Origin: Hyphomicrobiales bacterium
GTDB lineage: Bacteria > Pseudomonadota > Alphaproteobacteria > Rhizobiales > Beijerinckiaceae
Length of the DNA stretch: 39,849 nt
NCBI GenBank assembly: GCA_027487245.1
Contig: JAIYDY010000039.1
Location: forward strand, 1-39,849
Direction: 5' to 3'
The notes beneath the pieces are model-generated. The model worked only from the letters and a program-made list of their open reading frames with translations. It was not told the origin of the DNA and did no database searches. Within the stretch, counting starts at the first letter, position 1. Every line of letters starts with the position of its first letter. A program made the position numbers and the translations under genes. Shown one piece after another: positions 26,922 through 35,297 of the stretch.

Positions 26922-28420
26922 CGTGCGGGAGCCCTGATCACAGGATAGCTCGCCGAGAAGATCTCGCTCACGGGTGGATGGCCAGAAGTGCGCTGCGGAT
27001 ACTGCGCCATCAGCCGCTCGAACTGGGCTTGGGCGCGGGCATTGTCGGCCGCCTCGTCGACGCCCTCGATGACCCTGTCCGCCATCACAAGCCGGCCATC
27101 GATGATGACGCTGGAGAAATCCCTGCCATGGCCGGTGAGCAGCATGGTCTGGATCGGATCGATGAGCTGGCCACCATGGGGCCGGTCGAGGTCGAAGACT
27201 GTGATGTCGGCTTTGGCGCCCGGCTGGAGGCGCCCCAAATCGGGCCGGCCGAGCGCATCCGCGCCATGGATGGTGGCCGCGTCGTAATAGTCCTCGGACC
27301 GGACCGCGTCGACTGATCCGGCTGCGACGCGGGCCAGCATGATGCCAGCCTGGAGGTTCATCACCATGTCGGACGGGCTCGTATCCGTCCCCATGCCGAC
27401 GCGAAGGCCCATGGCACGGTAGCGCCCGAAATGGTCGATCACATTGCCATGGCGGCCCGATACCAGAGGACAGTGCACGATCGTCGCGCCGTGGTTGCGG
27501 AAGATTTCAAGATCGCGCCCCGGCCGGGCGATGTTGCGGCTGCCAGAGACAAAGGTGCCGTGAGGCAGCAGCGTCTTGTCGGTGAAGTAGCCGAGGCTCT
27601 CCATCCATTCCGGCGGGCTCATGCCGTGCTGCTTGAGCACGAGGTCATACTCGATCTTCGACTGGCAACAGTGCTGGCGCACCGGCACATCCATGGCGCG
27701 CGCCGCCGCGGCTGTCCGGCGCAGCAGTTCGGCGGTGCAGGTCTCGATGCGGTCGGGGCTGAGCATGGTGCGGATCAGGCCGCCAGCCGCGCCCTCGAAG
27801 CGCTCGCAGAAGCGGATTGCCTCGTCCAGCTCCGCCAGCCCGCGCGCTTCGTCATAGTATGTGTTCAACGTGCCGTCAGGCTCGACGACCTGGTTGCCGG
27901 TCCGATAGGCGGGGCCGAGATAGACCCTGAGGCCCAGCCGTGCCGCCGCGTCGGCCGCATCGGCGAACTCTTCCGGCGTCTCGCCCCAGGCGCGGTAGAA
28001 CAGCGAGGCGATAGGCAAGGCTGTGGTGATGCCGTTGCGGATCAGCCCTGCGAAGGCATGCGCCTTCTGGAAGGCGAGTTCCTCGCGGGTGTACATCTCA
28101 AAGGGCCCGGCCTCGATGTAGCTGCGCGGCCAGACACGCCCCTTCTTCCATCCAGGCTGATTGTCGAAAGCGAGGATGGTGGTGTCGAGGTCCGAGAGCG
28201 CGTCGAGATCGATGAAGCCCGGCCCGATCAGCGCCTGCCCATGATCGATCCGGCGCGCAACCTCGCCAGGGAATCCGTGACCGACGAAAACGATGGTGTT
28301 GCCCTCATAGACCACCTCGCCGTGTTCAAACAGGCAGTGGCGTCCGCCGACATGACCAACAACCCATCGTGCCGTGAGCAGCGTGCGGCCTTCGGGACGG
28401 CTGACGGCCTGGGGCATCAT
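26918..28420 (-). CDS. Amidohydrolase-superfamily protein with a replaced HxH metal motif
   Basis: A 500-residue protein of the ATZ/TRZ-like (COG0402-type) amidohydrolase fold with N- and C-terminal beta-sandwich parts. Where most members have PGF-x-x-x-HxH, this one has PGFIDLDAL (Asp73, Leu75), so two metal ligands are absent. Downstream residues are present: His in RQHCCQ, His in LPHGTF and Asp in MGTDTSPSD. It might use one metal bound by the later residues, as mononuclear deaminases do in part, or a different ligand set. It lies between the CodA-like gene and the transporter ATPases with 4-bp overlaps on both sides. The substrate is unknown. Confidence 0.85.
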   Translation of the reverse strand: MMPQAVSRPEGRTLLTARWVVGHVGGRHCLFEHGEVVYEGNTIVFVGHGFPGEVARRIDHGQALIGPGFIDLDALSDLDTTILAFDNQPGWKKGRVWPRSYIEAGPFEMYTREELAFQKAHAFAGLIRNGITTALPIASLFYRAWGETPEEFADAADAAARLGLRVYLGPAYRTGNQVVEPDGTLNTYYDEARGLAELDEAIRFCERFEGAAGGLIRTMLSPDRIETCTAELLRRTAAAARAMDVPVRQHCCQSKIEYDLVLKQHGMSPPEWMESLGYFTDKTLLPHGTFVSGSRNIARPGRDLEIFRNHGATIVHCPLVSGRHGNVIDHFGRYRAMGLRVGMGTDTSPSDMVMNLQAGIMLARVAAGSVDAVRSEDYYDAATIHGADALGRPDLGRLQPGAKADITVFDLDRPHGGQLIDPIQTMLLTGHGRDFSSVIIDGRLVMADRVIEGVDEAADNARAQAQFERLMAQYPQRTSGHPPVSEIFSASYPVIRAPAR

Positions 28421-29628
28421 GACAACTGGCCCGGTGCCTTGAGGATAGAGACGCCATCGCGGGCCACAATGCGCCCCCGCTTGATGACGCGCCGCTGCGC
28501 AGTGCGGCTGACGATGGCCTCTGCAAGCGTTTCGCCCGGCACGAGCAGGAGGTCGGCCTGGCAGCCGACCGCCAATCCGTAGCCATCAAGCTCCATGACC
28601 TTTGCGCCCTCGGTCGTCACCACGTCAAAGGCGAGGCGCATCTCATCGGCCCGGCGGCAGTTGTTGCGCAGGCCAACGAACATCGCCCGCTCCAGCATGT
28701 CGCCATTGCCATAGGGGCCCCAGGTGTCGCGGATGCCGTCCGAGCCCGAGCAGACGCGGATGCCGGCGGCCAGCAGGCGCTTGATCGGCGGGGCAGGACG
28801 GGCGGCAGGGCCCGTGGTCATGATGGCGATGTCAAGTTCGGCAATCTGGTCGATCAACGGATCGACGAGGTCGCGGTCTGGCGAGCCGAGGCAGAAGGCA
28901 TGGCTGACCGTGACCTTGCCCTTCATGCCGAGCGCGCGCGTGCGCTCGATGATGAGGTCGAAGGAGAAGGCGCCCATTTCGCCGGGTTCATGCAGATGGA
29001 TGTCGAGCGCTTTGCCATAGGTCTGGCACAGGTCGAATACGGCATCGAGATGCCCCTTCGGATCGCGGTCGATGGCGCAAGGGTCGAGTCCGCCGACCAC
29101 TTCCGAACCCAGCTTCATGGCCTCATGCATCAACGCAAGCGTGCCGGGGCGGCGCAGCAGGCCCGATTGCGGGAAGGCGACAATCTCGACATCGATGATG
29201 TCGCGGCACTCCTCGCGCATCTTCATGATGCCCTCGATGCCCCACATGCCGTGATCGGTGTCGACATCGACATGGCTGCGGATGTGGGTTGAGCCGAACT
29301 GCGAGGACTGCACTGTCTGGCGGAAGGACTGGACATAAGGGTCCATGTTCAGCCGCCGCTTGTTCAGCCGCTCGTTGTCGATCTTGTCGAGCAGCTTCGG
29401 GCCGACCTCGTTGACATACCACGGCAGGCCCAGAAGGCTCTTGTCGAGGTGGGTATGGGCCTCGACCAGACCGGGCAGCATCAGGCAGCCGCCGCCGTCT
29501 TCGGTTGGAACGCCGGCGGGAGCGGAGAGTGATGCGCCCGTTGCCACGATGCGCCCATCCGCAATCCGCACATCTGTGACTGGGCCGCCCATCGGGCGCA
29601 CTTTGCGGAGCAGGAGGCTGGCGGTCAT
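28417..29628 (-). CDS. Cytosine deaminase-like amidohydrolase (CodA family)
   Basis: A 403-residue cytosolic amidohydrolase with a full CodA-type site: His58 and His60 (EAHTHLDK), His211 and Glu214 (HLHE, matching CodA His214/Glu217), His243 (VSHAFCLG) and Asp297 (GSDGIRDTWGP). The family deaminates or hydrolyses cytosine, isoguanine, creatinine-like and other cyclic amidines, so the true substrate may differ. It lies between the permease gene (13-bp gap) and the second amidohydrolase (4-bp overlap), inside a transporter operon. That suggests the imported molecule is a heterocyclic or amide nitrogen source. Confidence 0.9.
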   Translation of the reverse strand: MTASLLLRKVRPMGGPVTDVRIADGRIVATGASLSAPAGVPTEDGGGCLMLPGLVEAHTHLDKSLLGLPWYVNEVGPKLLDKIDNERLNKRRLNMDPYVQSFRQTVQSSQFGSTHIRSHVDVDTDHGMWGIEGIMKMREECRDIIDVEIVAFPQSGLLRRPGTLALMHEAMKLGSEVVGGLDPCAIDRDPKGHLDAVFDLCQTYGKALDIHLHEPGEMGAFSFDLIIERTRALGMKGKVTVSHAFCLGSPDRDLVDPLIDQIAELDIAIMTTGPAARPAPPIKRLLAAGIRVCSGSDGIRDTWGPYGNGDMLERAMFVGLRNNCRRADEMRLAFDVVTTEGAKVMELDGYGLAVGCQADLLLVPGETLAEAIVSRTAQRRVIKRGRIVARDGVSILKAPGQLS

Positions 29629-29641
29629 GGCGGGGCCTTCT

Positions 29642-30571
29642 TCAATGAAGCTTCGGATTGAGTGCGTCGCGCAACCAGTCGCCCAGAAGATTGACCGACA
29701 GGACGATGAGGCCGAGTTGCGCTGCGGGGAAGACCACCAGCCACCAAGAGCCCGAGAACAGGTACTGGTTGCCGATGCGGATCAGTGTTCCCAGCGAGGG
29801 CTGGGTGATGGGCATGCCGACGCCCAGGAAGGACAGGGTCGCCTCGGACAGGATTGCGAGGCCCAGATTGAGCGTCGCGGCCACAAGCACAGGCGTCATG
29901 GTGTTGGGCAGGATGTGGCGGCGCATGATGCGCAGCGGGGAGACCTTGATGATCCGGGCGGCGAGCACGTATTCCTTCTTGCGCTCGACCATCGTGAGCG
30001 CGCGCACGGTGCGGGCATACTGAACCCAGTTGGTCAGCGAGATGGAGAGCACGATCACGGCCGCTGCGAAGGGTTCGCGGAAGGCCGGCGGCAGCATCTC
30101 GCGGAAGATGGCGCTGACAAGGATCGCCATCAGTAGCGTCGGGATCGACAGGACCGTGTCGGCGAGCCGCATCAGGAGGTTGTCGATCCAGCCGCCACGA
30201 TAGCCAGCGATGAGCCCGATTGTGACGCCGATCGCCATGGACAGCAGCACGCTGGCGAGGCCGATCACAAGGGAGACGCGCGTGCCGTAAAGGATGGTGG
30301 AGAGCACGTCGCGCCCCTGCGGGTCCGTCCCGAGCACAAAGGGTGCCTCTCCCCCGGCTGACCAGAGTGGCGGCAGCTCCGCCTTGTCGATGAAGACCTG
30401 GCGAAGGTCGTATGGGTTCTGCGGTGCGATCAGTGGCGCCGCGAAGGACGCTGCCACGATCAGCGCCAGCACCAGCGCCGAGATCCATGCCGCGGGCGTG
30501 CGCCGGAAGCTCCAGCCGATATCGCTGTCGAAGGCCCGCGCGAGGCGTCCGGGGTTCGCTTCAGCGGCCAT
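29642..30571 (-). CDS. Dipeptide-type ABC transporter permease (DppC type)
   Basis: Inner-membrane subunit of the importer. The 309-residue protein has the N-terminal OppC_N helix (WISALVLALIVAASFAAPL), the periplasmic GTDPQGRDVLS motif typical of DppC, and five further helices. The ATPase-contact loop is EYVLAARIIKVSPLRIMRRH. I chose ATG 30571, which overlaps the dppB-type stop by 11 bp and follows GGGGA. A start at 30616 would add a non-family leader. Confidence 0.94.
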   Translation of the reverse strand: MAAEANPGRLARAFDSDIGWSFRRTPAAWISALVLALIVAASFAAPLIAPQNPYDLRQVFIDKAELPPLWSAGGEAPFVLGTDPQGRDVLSTILYGTRVSLVIGLASVLLSMAIGVTIGLIAGYRGGWIDNLLMRLADTVLSIPTLLMAILVSAIFREMLPPAFREPFAAAVIVLSISLTNWVQYARTVRALTMVERKKEYVLAARIIKVSPLRIMRRHILPNTMTPVLVAATLNLGLAILSEATLSFLGVGMPITQPSLGTLIRIGNQYLFSGSWWLVVFPAAQLGLIVLSVNLLGDWLRDALNPKLH

Positions 30572-31553
30572 TGGCGGTCCCCGCAACAGCATCCTCGCGC
30601 AAGCGCGGGTCGACATAGGCGTAGGCGAGATCCACCGCGAGGTTGAGCGTCACGAAGATGAAGGAGACCATCATGAGATAGGCAGCCATGACGGGGATAT
30701 CGACGAAGGTGACGGCCTGGACGAAGAGCAGCCCCATGCCGGGCCACTGGAAAACGGTTTCAGTGACCAGGGCGAAAGCGATCAGGTTGCCGATCTGCAG
30801 CCCCGTGACCGTGATGACCGGCATGAGGCAGTTGCGCAGGGCATAGCGGAAATGCACCGCGCGGTCGGTCAGCCCGCGAGCGCGTGCGAAGCGGATGAAC
30901 TCCGTGCGCATCGTCTCAAGCATTTCGGCGCGCACGAGGCGCATCACCAGCGTGATCTGGAACAGCGAGAGTGTGACGCTGGGCATGATGAGGGCGAGCC
31001 GCCCCGATGGCGTGAGCAGGCCCGTGGACCAGCCGCCGATCTGCACCACCTCGCCCCGACCGAAGGCAGGCAGCCATTGCAGCGTAACCGAAAAGAGCAG
31101 GATGAGCAGAATGCCCAGCGCGAAGCTGGGCAGCGAGACACCGAGCACCGAAATGAATTCGAGCAGGCGGGCCAGCACGGTGTCACGACGGATCGCCGTA
31201 TACACGCCAAGCGGGATCCCGATCGCCAGCGACAGGAACGTCGCCATCAGCACCAGTTCGAAGGTGGCGGGGAAGCGTTCCGCGATGAGCGTGAACACTT
31301 CCTGCTGGTTGCGGTAGGAGATGCCGAAATCCCCGCGCGCGGCGTTCGCGACGAAGGTCGCGAACTGCACGAGCATGTTGTTGTTGAGCCCCAGCCGCTG
31401 ACGCAGCTCGTCGCGCTGCGCCTGGCTGGCCTGCTCGTTCAGCATCAACTCGACCGGGTCGCCAACGAAGCGGAAGATGATGAAGGCGATCAGTGCCACG
31501 GTGAGCATCACGCCCGCCGCATTGACAAGCCTCTTCGCAATGAAGAACAGCAT
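30561..31553 (-). CDS. Dipeptide-type ABC transporter permease (DppB type)
   Basis: Inner-membrane subunit of the importer. The 330-residue protein begins MLFFIAKRLVNAAGVMLTV, the usual DppB/GsiC first helix. It carries the large loop with RLGLNN and GDFGISYRNQQEV, and the ATPase-contact loop FIRFARARGLTDRAVHFRYA. It starts 30 bp downstream of the binding-protein gene and overlaps the DppC-type gene. Confidence 0.94.
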   Translation of the reverse strand: MLFFIAKRLVNAAGVMLTVALIAFIIFRFVGDPVELMLNEQASQAQRDELRQRLGLNNNMLVQFATFVANAARGDFGISYRNQQEVFTLIAERFPATFELVLMATFLSLAIGIPLGVYTAIRRDTVLARLLEFISVLGVSLPSFALGILLILLFSVTLQWLPAFGRGEVVQIGGWSTGLLTPSGRLALIMPSVTLSLFQITLVMRLVRAEMLETMRTEFIRFARARGLTDRAVHFRYALRNCLMPVITVTGLQIGNLIAFALVTETVFQWPGMGLLFVQAVTFVDIPVMAAYLMMVSFIFVTLNLAVDLAYAYVDPRLREDAVAGTANGR

Positions 31554-31583
31554 GGGCTGATCGCCTTCCCGTCTCCTTTTCGC

Positions 31584-33206
31584 TCAACGCATCCGTGTCA
31601 GCCAGAGCCGCGGCTTGTTGTCGGAGGCCTGCACCGTGGCGGCCACCGTGCTGCGCATGGCCCAGGCCATGGGCTGGTTGTGCATCGGGATGAACAGGTG
31701 TTCGCGCTTGGCGATCATCAGGGCTTCAGCCATCATCGGGATGCGCTTGGCATTGTCGAGTTCCACACCAGCCTTGTCGATCAGGGTATCGATGGCTGGA
31801 CGGCCCCAGTTGCCCCAGTTGAACACGCCGCCCGAGCCGCTCTTTGAGCGCATCACCTGGATGAGGATGGAGTAGGCGTCGATCATCGGCTCATTGGCCC
31901 AACCGAAGGAGATCACGTCGAATTCGCCGCGCACTCGCTTGGGTGTCTGGGTGGAGCGCGGTCCAAGGCTCAGATTGGGCCTGAGGCCGGCGCGCGACCA
32001 CATCGAGGCAACGGCCTGGCAGAACTCTTCCTCGTTGACGAGGCCGTCGCTCTGGCAGTTGAAGTTGAACGAGAAGCCGTTGGGATAGCCGGCGTCAGTC
32101 AGCAACTTCTTCGCGCCGTCAAGATCGAAGGGCAGGCGTGCATCCTGCTCGGGCGTGTAGCCCGGAATGGCGGGAGCCACGAGGGCGCCGGTGTTGCGCG
32201 AGAGGCCGCGCATGGCACGGCGCTGCACGCCGTCAATATCGATGGCGCGATACATCGCCTCGCGGACGCGGATGTCGTTGAGCGGGTTCTTGTCGGTGAC
32301 GTCGCTCTCGAACAGCTTGTCCTTCAGGTTAAAGGCGAAGATCACCGTGCGCAGCTCGTTGGTCTGCAGCACCTTGACCTCCGGAGAGGCAGACAGCCGC
32401 TGGAGATCCTGAAGCGGCGCGACGTTGGTGAAGTCGATCTCGCCAGAGAGCAGAGCTGCGACGCGGGTAGCTGCCGAGCTGATGGGCAGGAACTCGACGC
32501 GGGCGATGTTGTGCTGCGGCTTGTCCCACCACTTGGGATTGACCACGAACACGGTGCGGGCATCGGCGCGACGGCTTTCCACCACGAAGGGCCCGGTGCC
32601 GTTGGCGTTGTCCGTTGCAAAGCCCTTGATACCCTTGCCGGAGTCAGTCGGAAGGCTGGCACCGTTGGCCTCCATCCACTCCTTGTCGAGAATGTAGATG
32701 TTGGTCAGGTCATTGAGCAGAAGCGGGTAAGGCCCGTTCACCTCGATCTCGACCGTGTGGTCGTCGATCTTGCGGGCTGACTTGTAGGCAGGCAGATTGC
32801 CCTTGAGAGGCGAGGTCTCGTGCGTGACGCGCACGAGAGAAGCCACCACGTCATCGGCCGTGAACGGGGCTCCGTTGTGGAAGGTCACGCCCTGGCGCAG
32901 TTTGAAACGCCAGACCGTCGGCGAGACCGTCTCCCAGGATTCCGCAAGGGCCGGCTCGATCTTCAGATCGCCGGTGTAGCGCACCAGGCCTTCGTAGACA
33001 TGATTGAGAACCGAAAGGGTGAAGGTCTCACCGAAGGAGTAGGGGTCGAGCGACGCGATCTCGCGCGCCGCGCCCCAGCGAAAGGTCTTGCCCTGCTGCG
33101 CCTCGACCGTGGACGCGCCGACGCCGAGCAGTGCCAAGGACATCGCGGCGGCGGCCAGCAGGCTCCGCTTCACGCCACGCGGCGCGGTTTTGTCTGTCGC
33201 GTTCAT
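31584..33206 (-). CDS. Dipeptide/oligopeptide-type ABC transporter substrate-binding protein
   Basis: Cluster-C (SBP_bac_5) periplasmic binding protein, about 540 residues, first gene of the importer operon. A Sec signal peptide is visible (basic KR, hydrophobic SLLAAAAMSLALLGVG, cleavage after VEA near residue 36). Family landmarks include SLDPYSFGE, LAESWE and LRQGVTFHNGAPFTADDV. ATG 33206 has AAGGGGG upstream; ATG 33224 would give a longer but still possible leader. The fold accepts peptides, opines, glutathione or other polar ligands, so the two amidohydrolases are a better hint to the cargo than the binding protein itself. Confidence 0.93.
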   Translation of the reverse strand: MNATDKTAPRGVKRSLLAAAAMSLALLGVGASTVEAQQGKTFRWGAAREIASLDPYSFGETFTLSVLNHVYEGLVRYTGDLKIEPALAESWETVSPTVWRFKLRQGVTFHNGAPFTADDVVASLVRVTHETSPLKGNLPAYKSARKIDDHTVEIEVNGPYPLLLNDLTNIYILDKEWMEANGASLPTDSGKGIKGFATDNANGTGPFVVESRRADARTVFVVNPKWWDKPQHNIARVEFLPISSAATRVAALLSGEIDFTNVAPLQDLQRLSASPEVKVLQTNELRTVIFAFNLKDKLFESDVTDKNPLNDIRVREAMYRAIDIDGVQRRAMRGLSRNTGALVAPAIPGYTPEQDARLPFDLDGAKKLLTDAGYPNGFSFNFNCQSDGLVNEEEFCQAVASMWSRAGLRPNLSLGPRSTQTPKRVRGEFDVISFGWANEPMIDAYSILIQVMRSKSGSGGVFNWGNWGRPAIDTLIDKAGVELDNAKRIPMMAEALMIAKREHLFIPMHNQPMAWAMRSTVAATVQASDNKPRLWLTRMR

Positions 33207-33406
33207 TCGAACCCCCTTCAGCATTGCCCGATCGAAAGGCACCCTGCACAATCGACACTCATGTTGTGCGCAGAAATTCAGCAATTCTGTATGCACTTTA
33301 TGGATGCTATTGTATGCTATCTGTGTCGGCAAGTCCGGTGTTGTACAGATTTTCCGTCAGCTTCCGGTCGTGCCAGAAGCTGTGCAGGCGTTGAGACGAA
33401 CGAGAC
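33207..33406. promoter_or_regulatory. Divergent control region with repeated TGTATGC elements
   Basis: AT-rich 200-bp region between the importer operon (leftward) and the GntR gene (rightward). TGTATGC occurs at 33288-33294 and 33311-33317 (23 bp apart), with related TGTACAG at 33342-33348. ATGCTAT is also repeated at 33304 and 33314. FadR-type GntR regulators often bind short TGTATAC-like palindromes, so these are candidate operators. On the minus strand TACAAT (33309-33314) could be a -10 box. Confidence 0.5.
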
Positions 33407-34159
33407 GTGCCAAAGACCAACACATCAAGAGACGAGGCAGGCATCGCTGCGGATGAACGCGGCGCAAAGCCCGGCGCGCGCGCGCTTTCCGTCTACAGGG
33501 CCCTGCGCAAGGCGATCCTCGAGCAGGCGCTCAATCCTGGCATGAAGCTGCCCGAGGACGCGATCGGTGACCGGCTGGGCGTGAGCCGCACTTTGGTGCG
33601 CGAGGCGCTGGCAAGGCTGGCGCTGGAAGGGCTTGTCGAGCTCAAGCCCAATCGCGGCGCATCCGTGGCCTATCCGACGCTCGAGGAGGCGCGCGATGTC
33701 TTCGATGTCCGCCGCGGGCTCGAAAGGCTCGTGGCCGAAACCCTTGCGGGGCGCCTGACGCAGGCCCAGGCCGACTCACTCGAAGCCCATGTGCGGCTCG
33801 AGGAGGCCGCGCTTGGCAAGGACGGCCCCGAATCCATCCGCCTTGCCGGTGAATTTCACATAAAACTTGTGGAGATGACGGGCAACGCGCTGCTTGTGCG
33901 CTATGTGCAGGAGGTCAGTTCTCGCTGCTCGCTGATCCTGGCCATCTATGGCCGGCCCCATTCATCCGAGTGCGCGGTGAGCGAGCATCGCGAATTGATC
34001 GACGCGCTCCTGAGCGGCGATGCCCGCCGCGCCGCGGACCTCATGGATCATCATCTGCAATCGGTCGTGTCCCGCGCGCTGATCGCGCCGCGAGCCGACA
34101 AGGACATCCGCGAACTGCTGGCGCCTTATGCAATCGGCGAAGGGTTGACGACGACATGA
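33407..34159 (+). CDS. GntR-family transcriptional regulator, FCD (FadR) subgroup
   Basis: Likely local regulator of the divergent uptake/amidohydrolase operon. The 250-residue protein has a winged helix (DAIGDRLGVSRTLVREALARL, about residues 51-71) and an FCD effector domain. Three His of its usual metal site are visible (His151, His194, His216), while the usual Asp four residues before the first His is not. The GTG start at 33407 is the earliest sensible one and has only a weak upstream GAGAC; the true start could be slightly later. It overlaps the flavin-reductase-like gene by 4 bp (ATGA). Confidence 0.9.
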   Translation: MPKTNTSRDEAGIAADERGAKPGARALSVYRALRKAILEQALNPGMKLPEDAIGDRLGVSRTLVREALARLALEGLVELKPNRGASVAYPTLEEARDVFDVRRGLERLVAETLAGRLTQAQADSLEAHVRLEEAALGKDGPESIRLAGEFHIKLVEMTGNALLVRYVQEVSSRCSLILAIYGRPHSSECAVSEHRELIDALLSGDARRAADLMDHHLQSVVSRALIAPRADKDIRELLAPYAIGEGLTTT

Positions 34160-34845
34160 CCGATGCAAGTGAACGGACGGCGGATGGCTCCACCGTCACT
34201 TTCGACTTCGCCAAGCTGACGCCTCGGGAACGCTACAAGCTCCTCATCGGGGCGGTCGTGCCGCGGCCGATTGCGCTGGTCACGACGATCGGGAAGGACG
34301 GCGTGCCTAACGCGGCGCCGTTCAGCTTCTTCAACTGCCTGTCGGCAGACCCAGCCATCCTGGCGCTCGGGGTCGAGTATCGACCCACCGGCCCGCAGAA
34401 GGATACGGGCCGCAATGTCCGAGAGACGCTCTGCTTCACTGTCAACATTGTCTCCGACGCCATCCTCGAGGCGATGAACGTCTGCGCCGTGCCGTTCGAG
34501 CCGGGCGTTGACGAGTTGGCGGAAGCGGGCTTGTCGGCAAGACCGGGGGTCAAGGTTGCCAGTCCGTGGATCGGCGAGTCGCCCGCAGCTTTCGAATGCC
34601 GACACCACACGACGCTGGGCATCGGCAACTCGCGCGAGATCATCCTGGGCGAGGTGGTCTACGCCCATTTCAACCCCGCCGTCATCGATGTGTCGAACCT
34701 GCATGTCGATCCGGGCGCGCTTGACGCGGTGGGCCGCATGGGAGGGCAGGGCTACGCCAGCACGCGTGACTATTTCGACCTGCCAACCATGTCGGTGGCA
34801 ACCTGGCTCAGCCAGGGCCTTGGCGGGGCCAAACGCGTGCGCTGA
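34156..34845 (+). CDS. Flavin reductase-like domain protein (DIM6/NTAB family)
   Basis: A 229-residue protein of the FMN-binding split-barrel family, seen from VVPRPIALVTTIGKDGVPNAA, then SFFNCLSADPAILALG and the later GNSREIILGEVVYAHF. Members reduce free flavin for partner monooxygenases or bind FMN for other uses. It is translationally coupled to the GntR gene. No monooxygenase is visible nearby, so a partner would have to be encoded elsewhere or the protein acts alone in the pathway of the importer. Confidence 0.87.
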   Translation: MTDASERTADGSTVTFDFAKLTPRERYKLLIGAVVPRPIALVTTIGKDGVPNAAPFSFFNCLSADPAILALGVEYRPTGPQKDTGRNVRETLCFTVNIVSDAILEAMNVCAVPFEPGVDELAEAGLSARPGVKVASPWIGESPAAFECRHHTTLGIGNSREIILGEVVYAHFNPAVIDVSNLHVDPGALDAVGRMGGQGYASTRDYFDLPTMSVATWLSQGLGGAKRVR

Positions 34846-34847
34846 TG

Positions 34848-34866
34848 CCAGGCCTGACGGGCCTGG
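34848..34866 (+). terminator. GC-rich hairpin after the flavin-reductase-like gene
   Basis: CCAGGCC (34848-34854) pairs perfectly with GGCCTGG (34860-34866) around a 5-base loop, three bases after the stop codon. Further short inverted repeats follow (GGTGC/GCACC and CGTCGG/CCGACG by about 34925). No T-run follows, so it is a possible rather than a certain terminator. Confidence 0.4.
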
Positions 34867-34933
34867 GTGCTTGCTCGCACCAGGGTCCTCCGTCGGCAGC
34901 GTCGGTGACCCCGACGGCACTGCCCCCGCCGGG

Positions 34934-35093
34934 AGCGTGATCGGGCCCTTCAAGACCAAGGTTACCTGCCGGCTTGGACCGTGGATATCCTTCGAGGTCG
35001 TCGAGCATACCCCCCGAATGCGTCGATTGGTTCAACCACCAGCATCTGCTGGAGTCGATCGGCTACAACCTGCCCGCCAAAGCGGACGCGAGT
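34934..35093 (+). pseudogene. Frameshifted 3' remnant of an IS3-family transposase (OrfB)
   Basis: Reading from 34934, one frame encodes SVIGPFKTKV..RLGPW..FEVVEH. Shifting one base within a run of six C's (about 35010-35015), the next frame encodes ECVDWFNHQHLLESIGY followed by LPAKADAS. Joined, these match the C-terminal end of IS3-family integrases (SxIGLFKTEV...GPW...VEWVDWFNHRRLLEPIG...PPAEAE). The rest of the transposase and recognisable terminal repeats are gone, so this is an old dead fragment. It marks past insertion in the only gene-poor gap of the window. Confidence 0.75.
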
Positions 35094-35297
35094 TGCAAAG
35101 CTGTCTGTGAATCGGCTCCGGAGATCGACCCCTTTAGGCGTCCAACGATGACGACGGTGCTCCCGCAGTTTGTTGCATAGCATCAAGTGCTTGCCGGCAT
35201 TTGGGTAGGGTCAGTCTTGGGAGCTGATCGGGGGTTAAATGGCATTCCGATTTACAGACCAAGGGCGATTCACGGTCAGCGCCAAGGACTCGCGGCC
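35094..35297. other. Gene-free stretch after the IS remnant
   Basis: About 200 bp with no credible gene on either strand. It may contain the degraded end of the former insertion sequence, but I could not recognise a terminal inverted repeat or target duplication. It ends at the stop of the convergent M20-like gene. Confidence 0.4.

Noticed and set aside
30294..31847. A 517-codon plus-strand frame over the Dpp permease genes, rich in His/Glu/Gln/Asp
   Set aside because: It is the complement of hydrophobic permease codons, which yields charged-looking nonsense; no ribosome site or homology seen.
33207..33332. Extended N-terminus (42 codons) of the Dpp-type binding protein
   Set aside because: It would bury the signal peptide behind a Cys/His-rich leader in an AT-rich promoter region; ATG 33206 has a good ribosome site.
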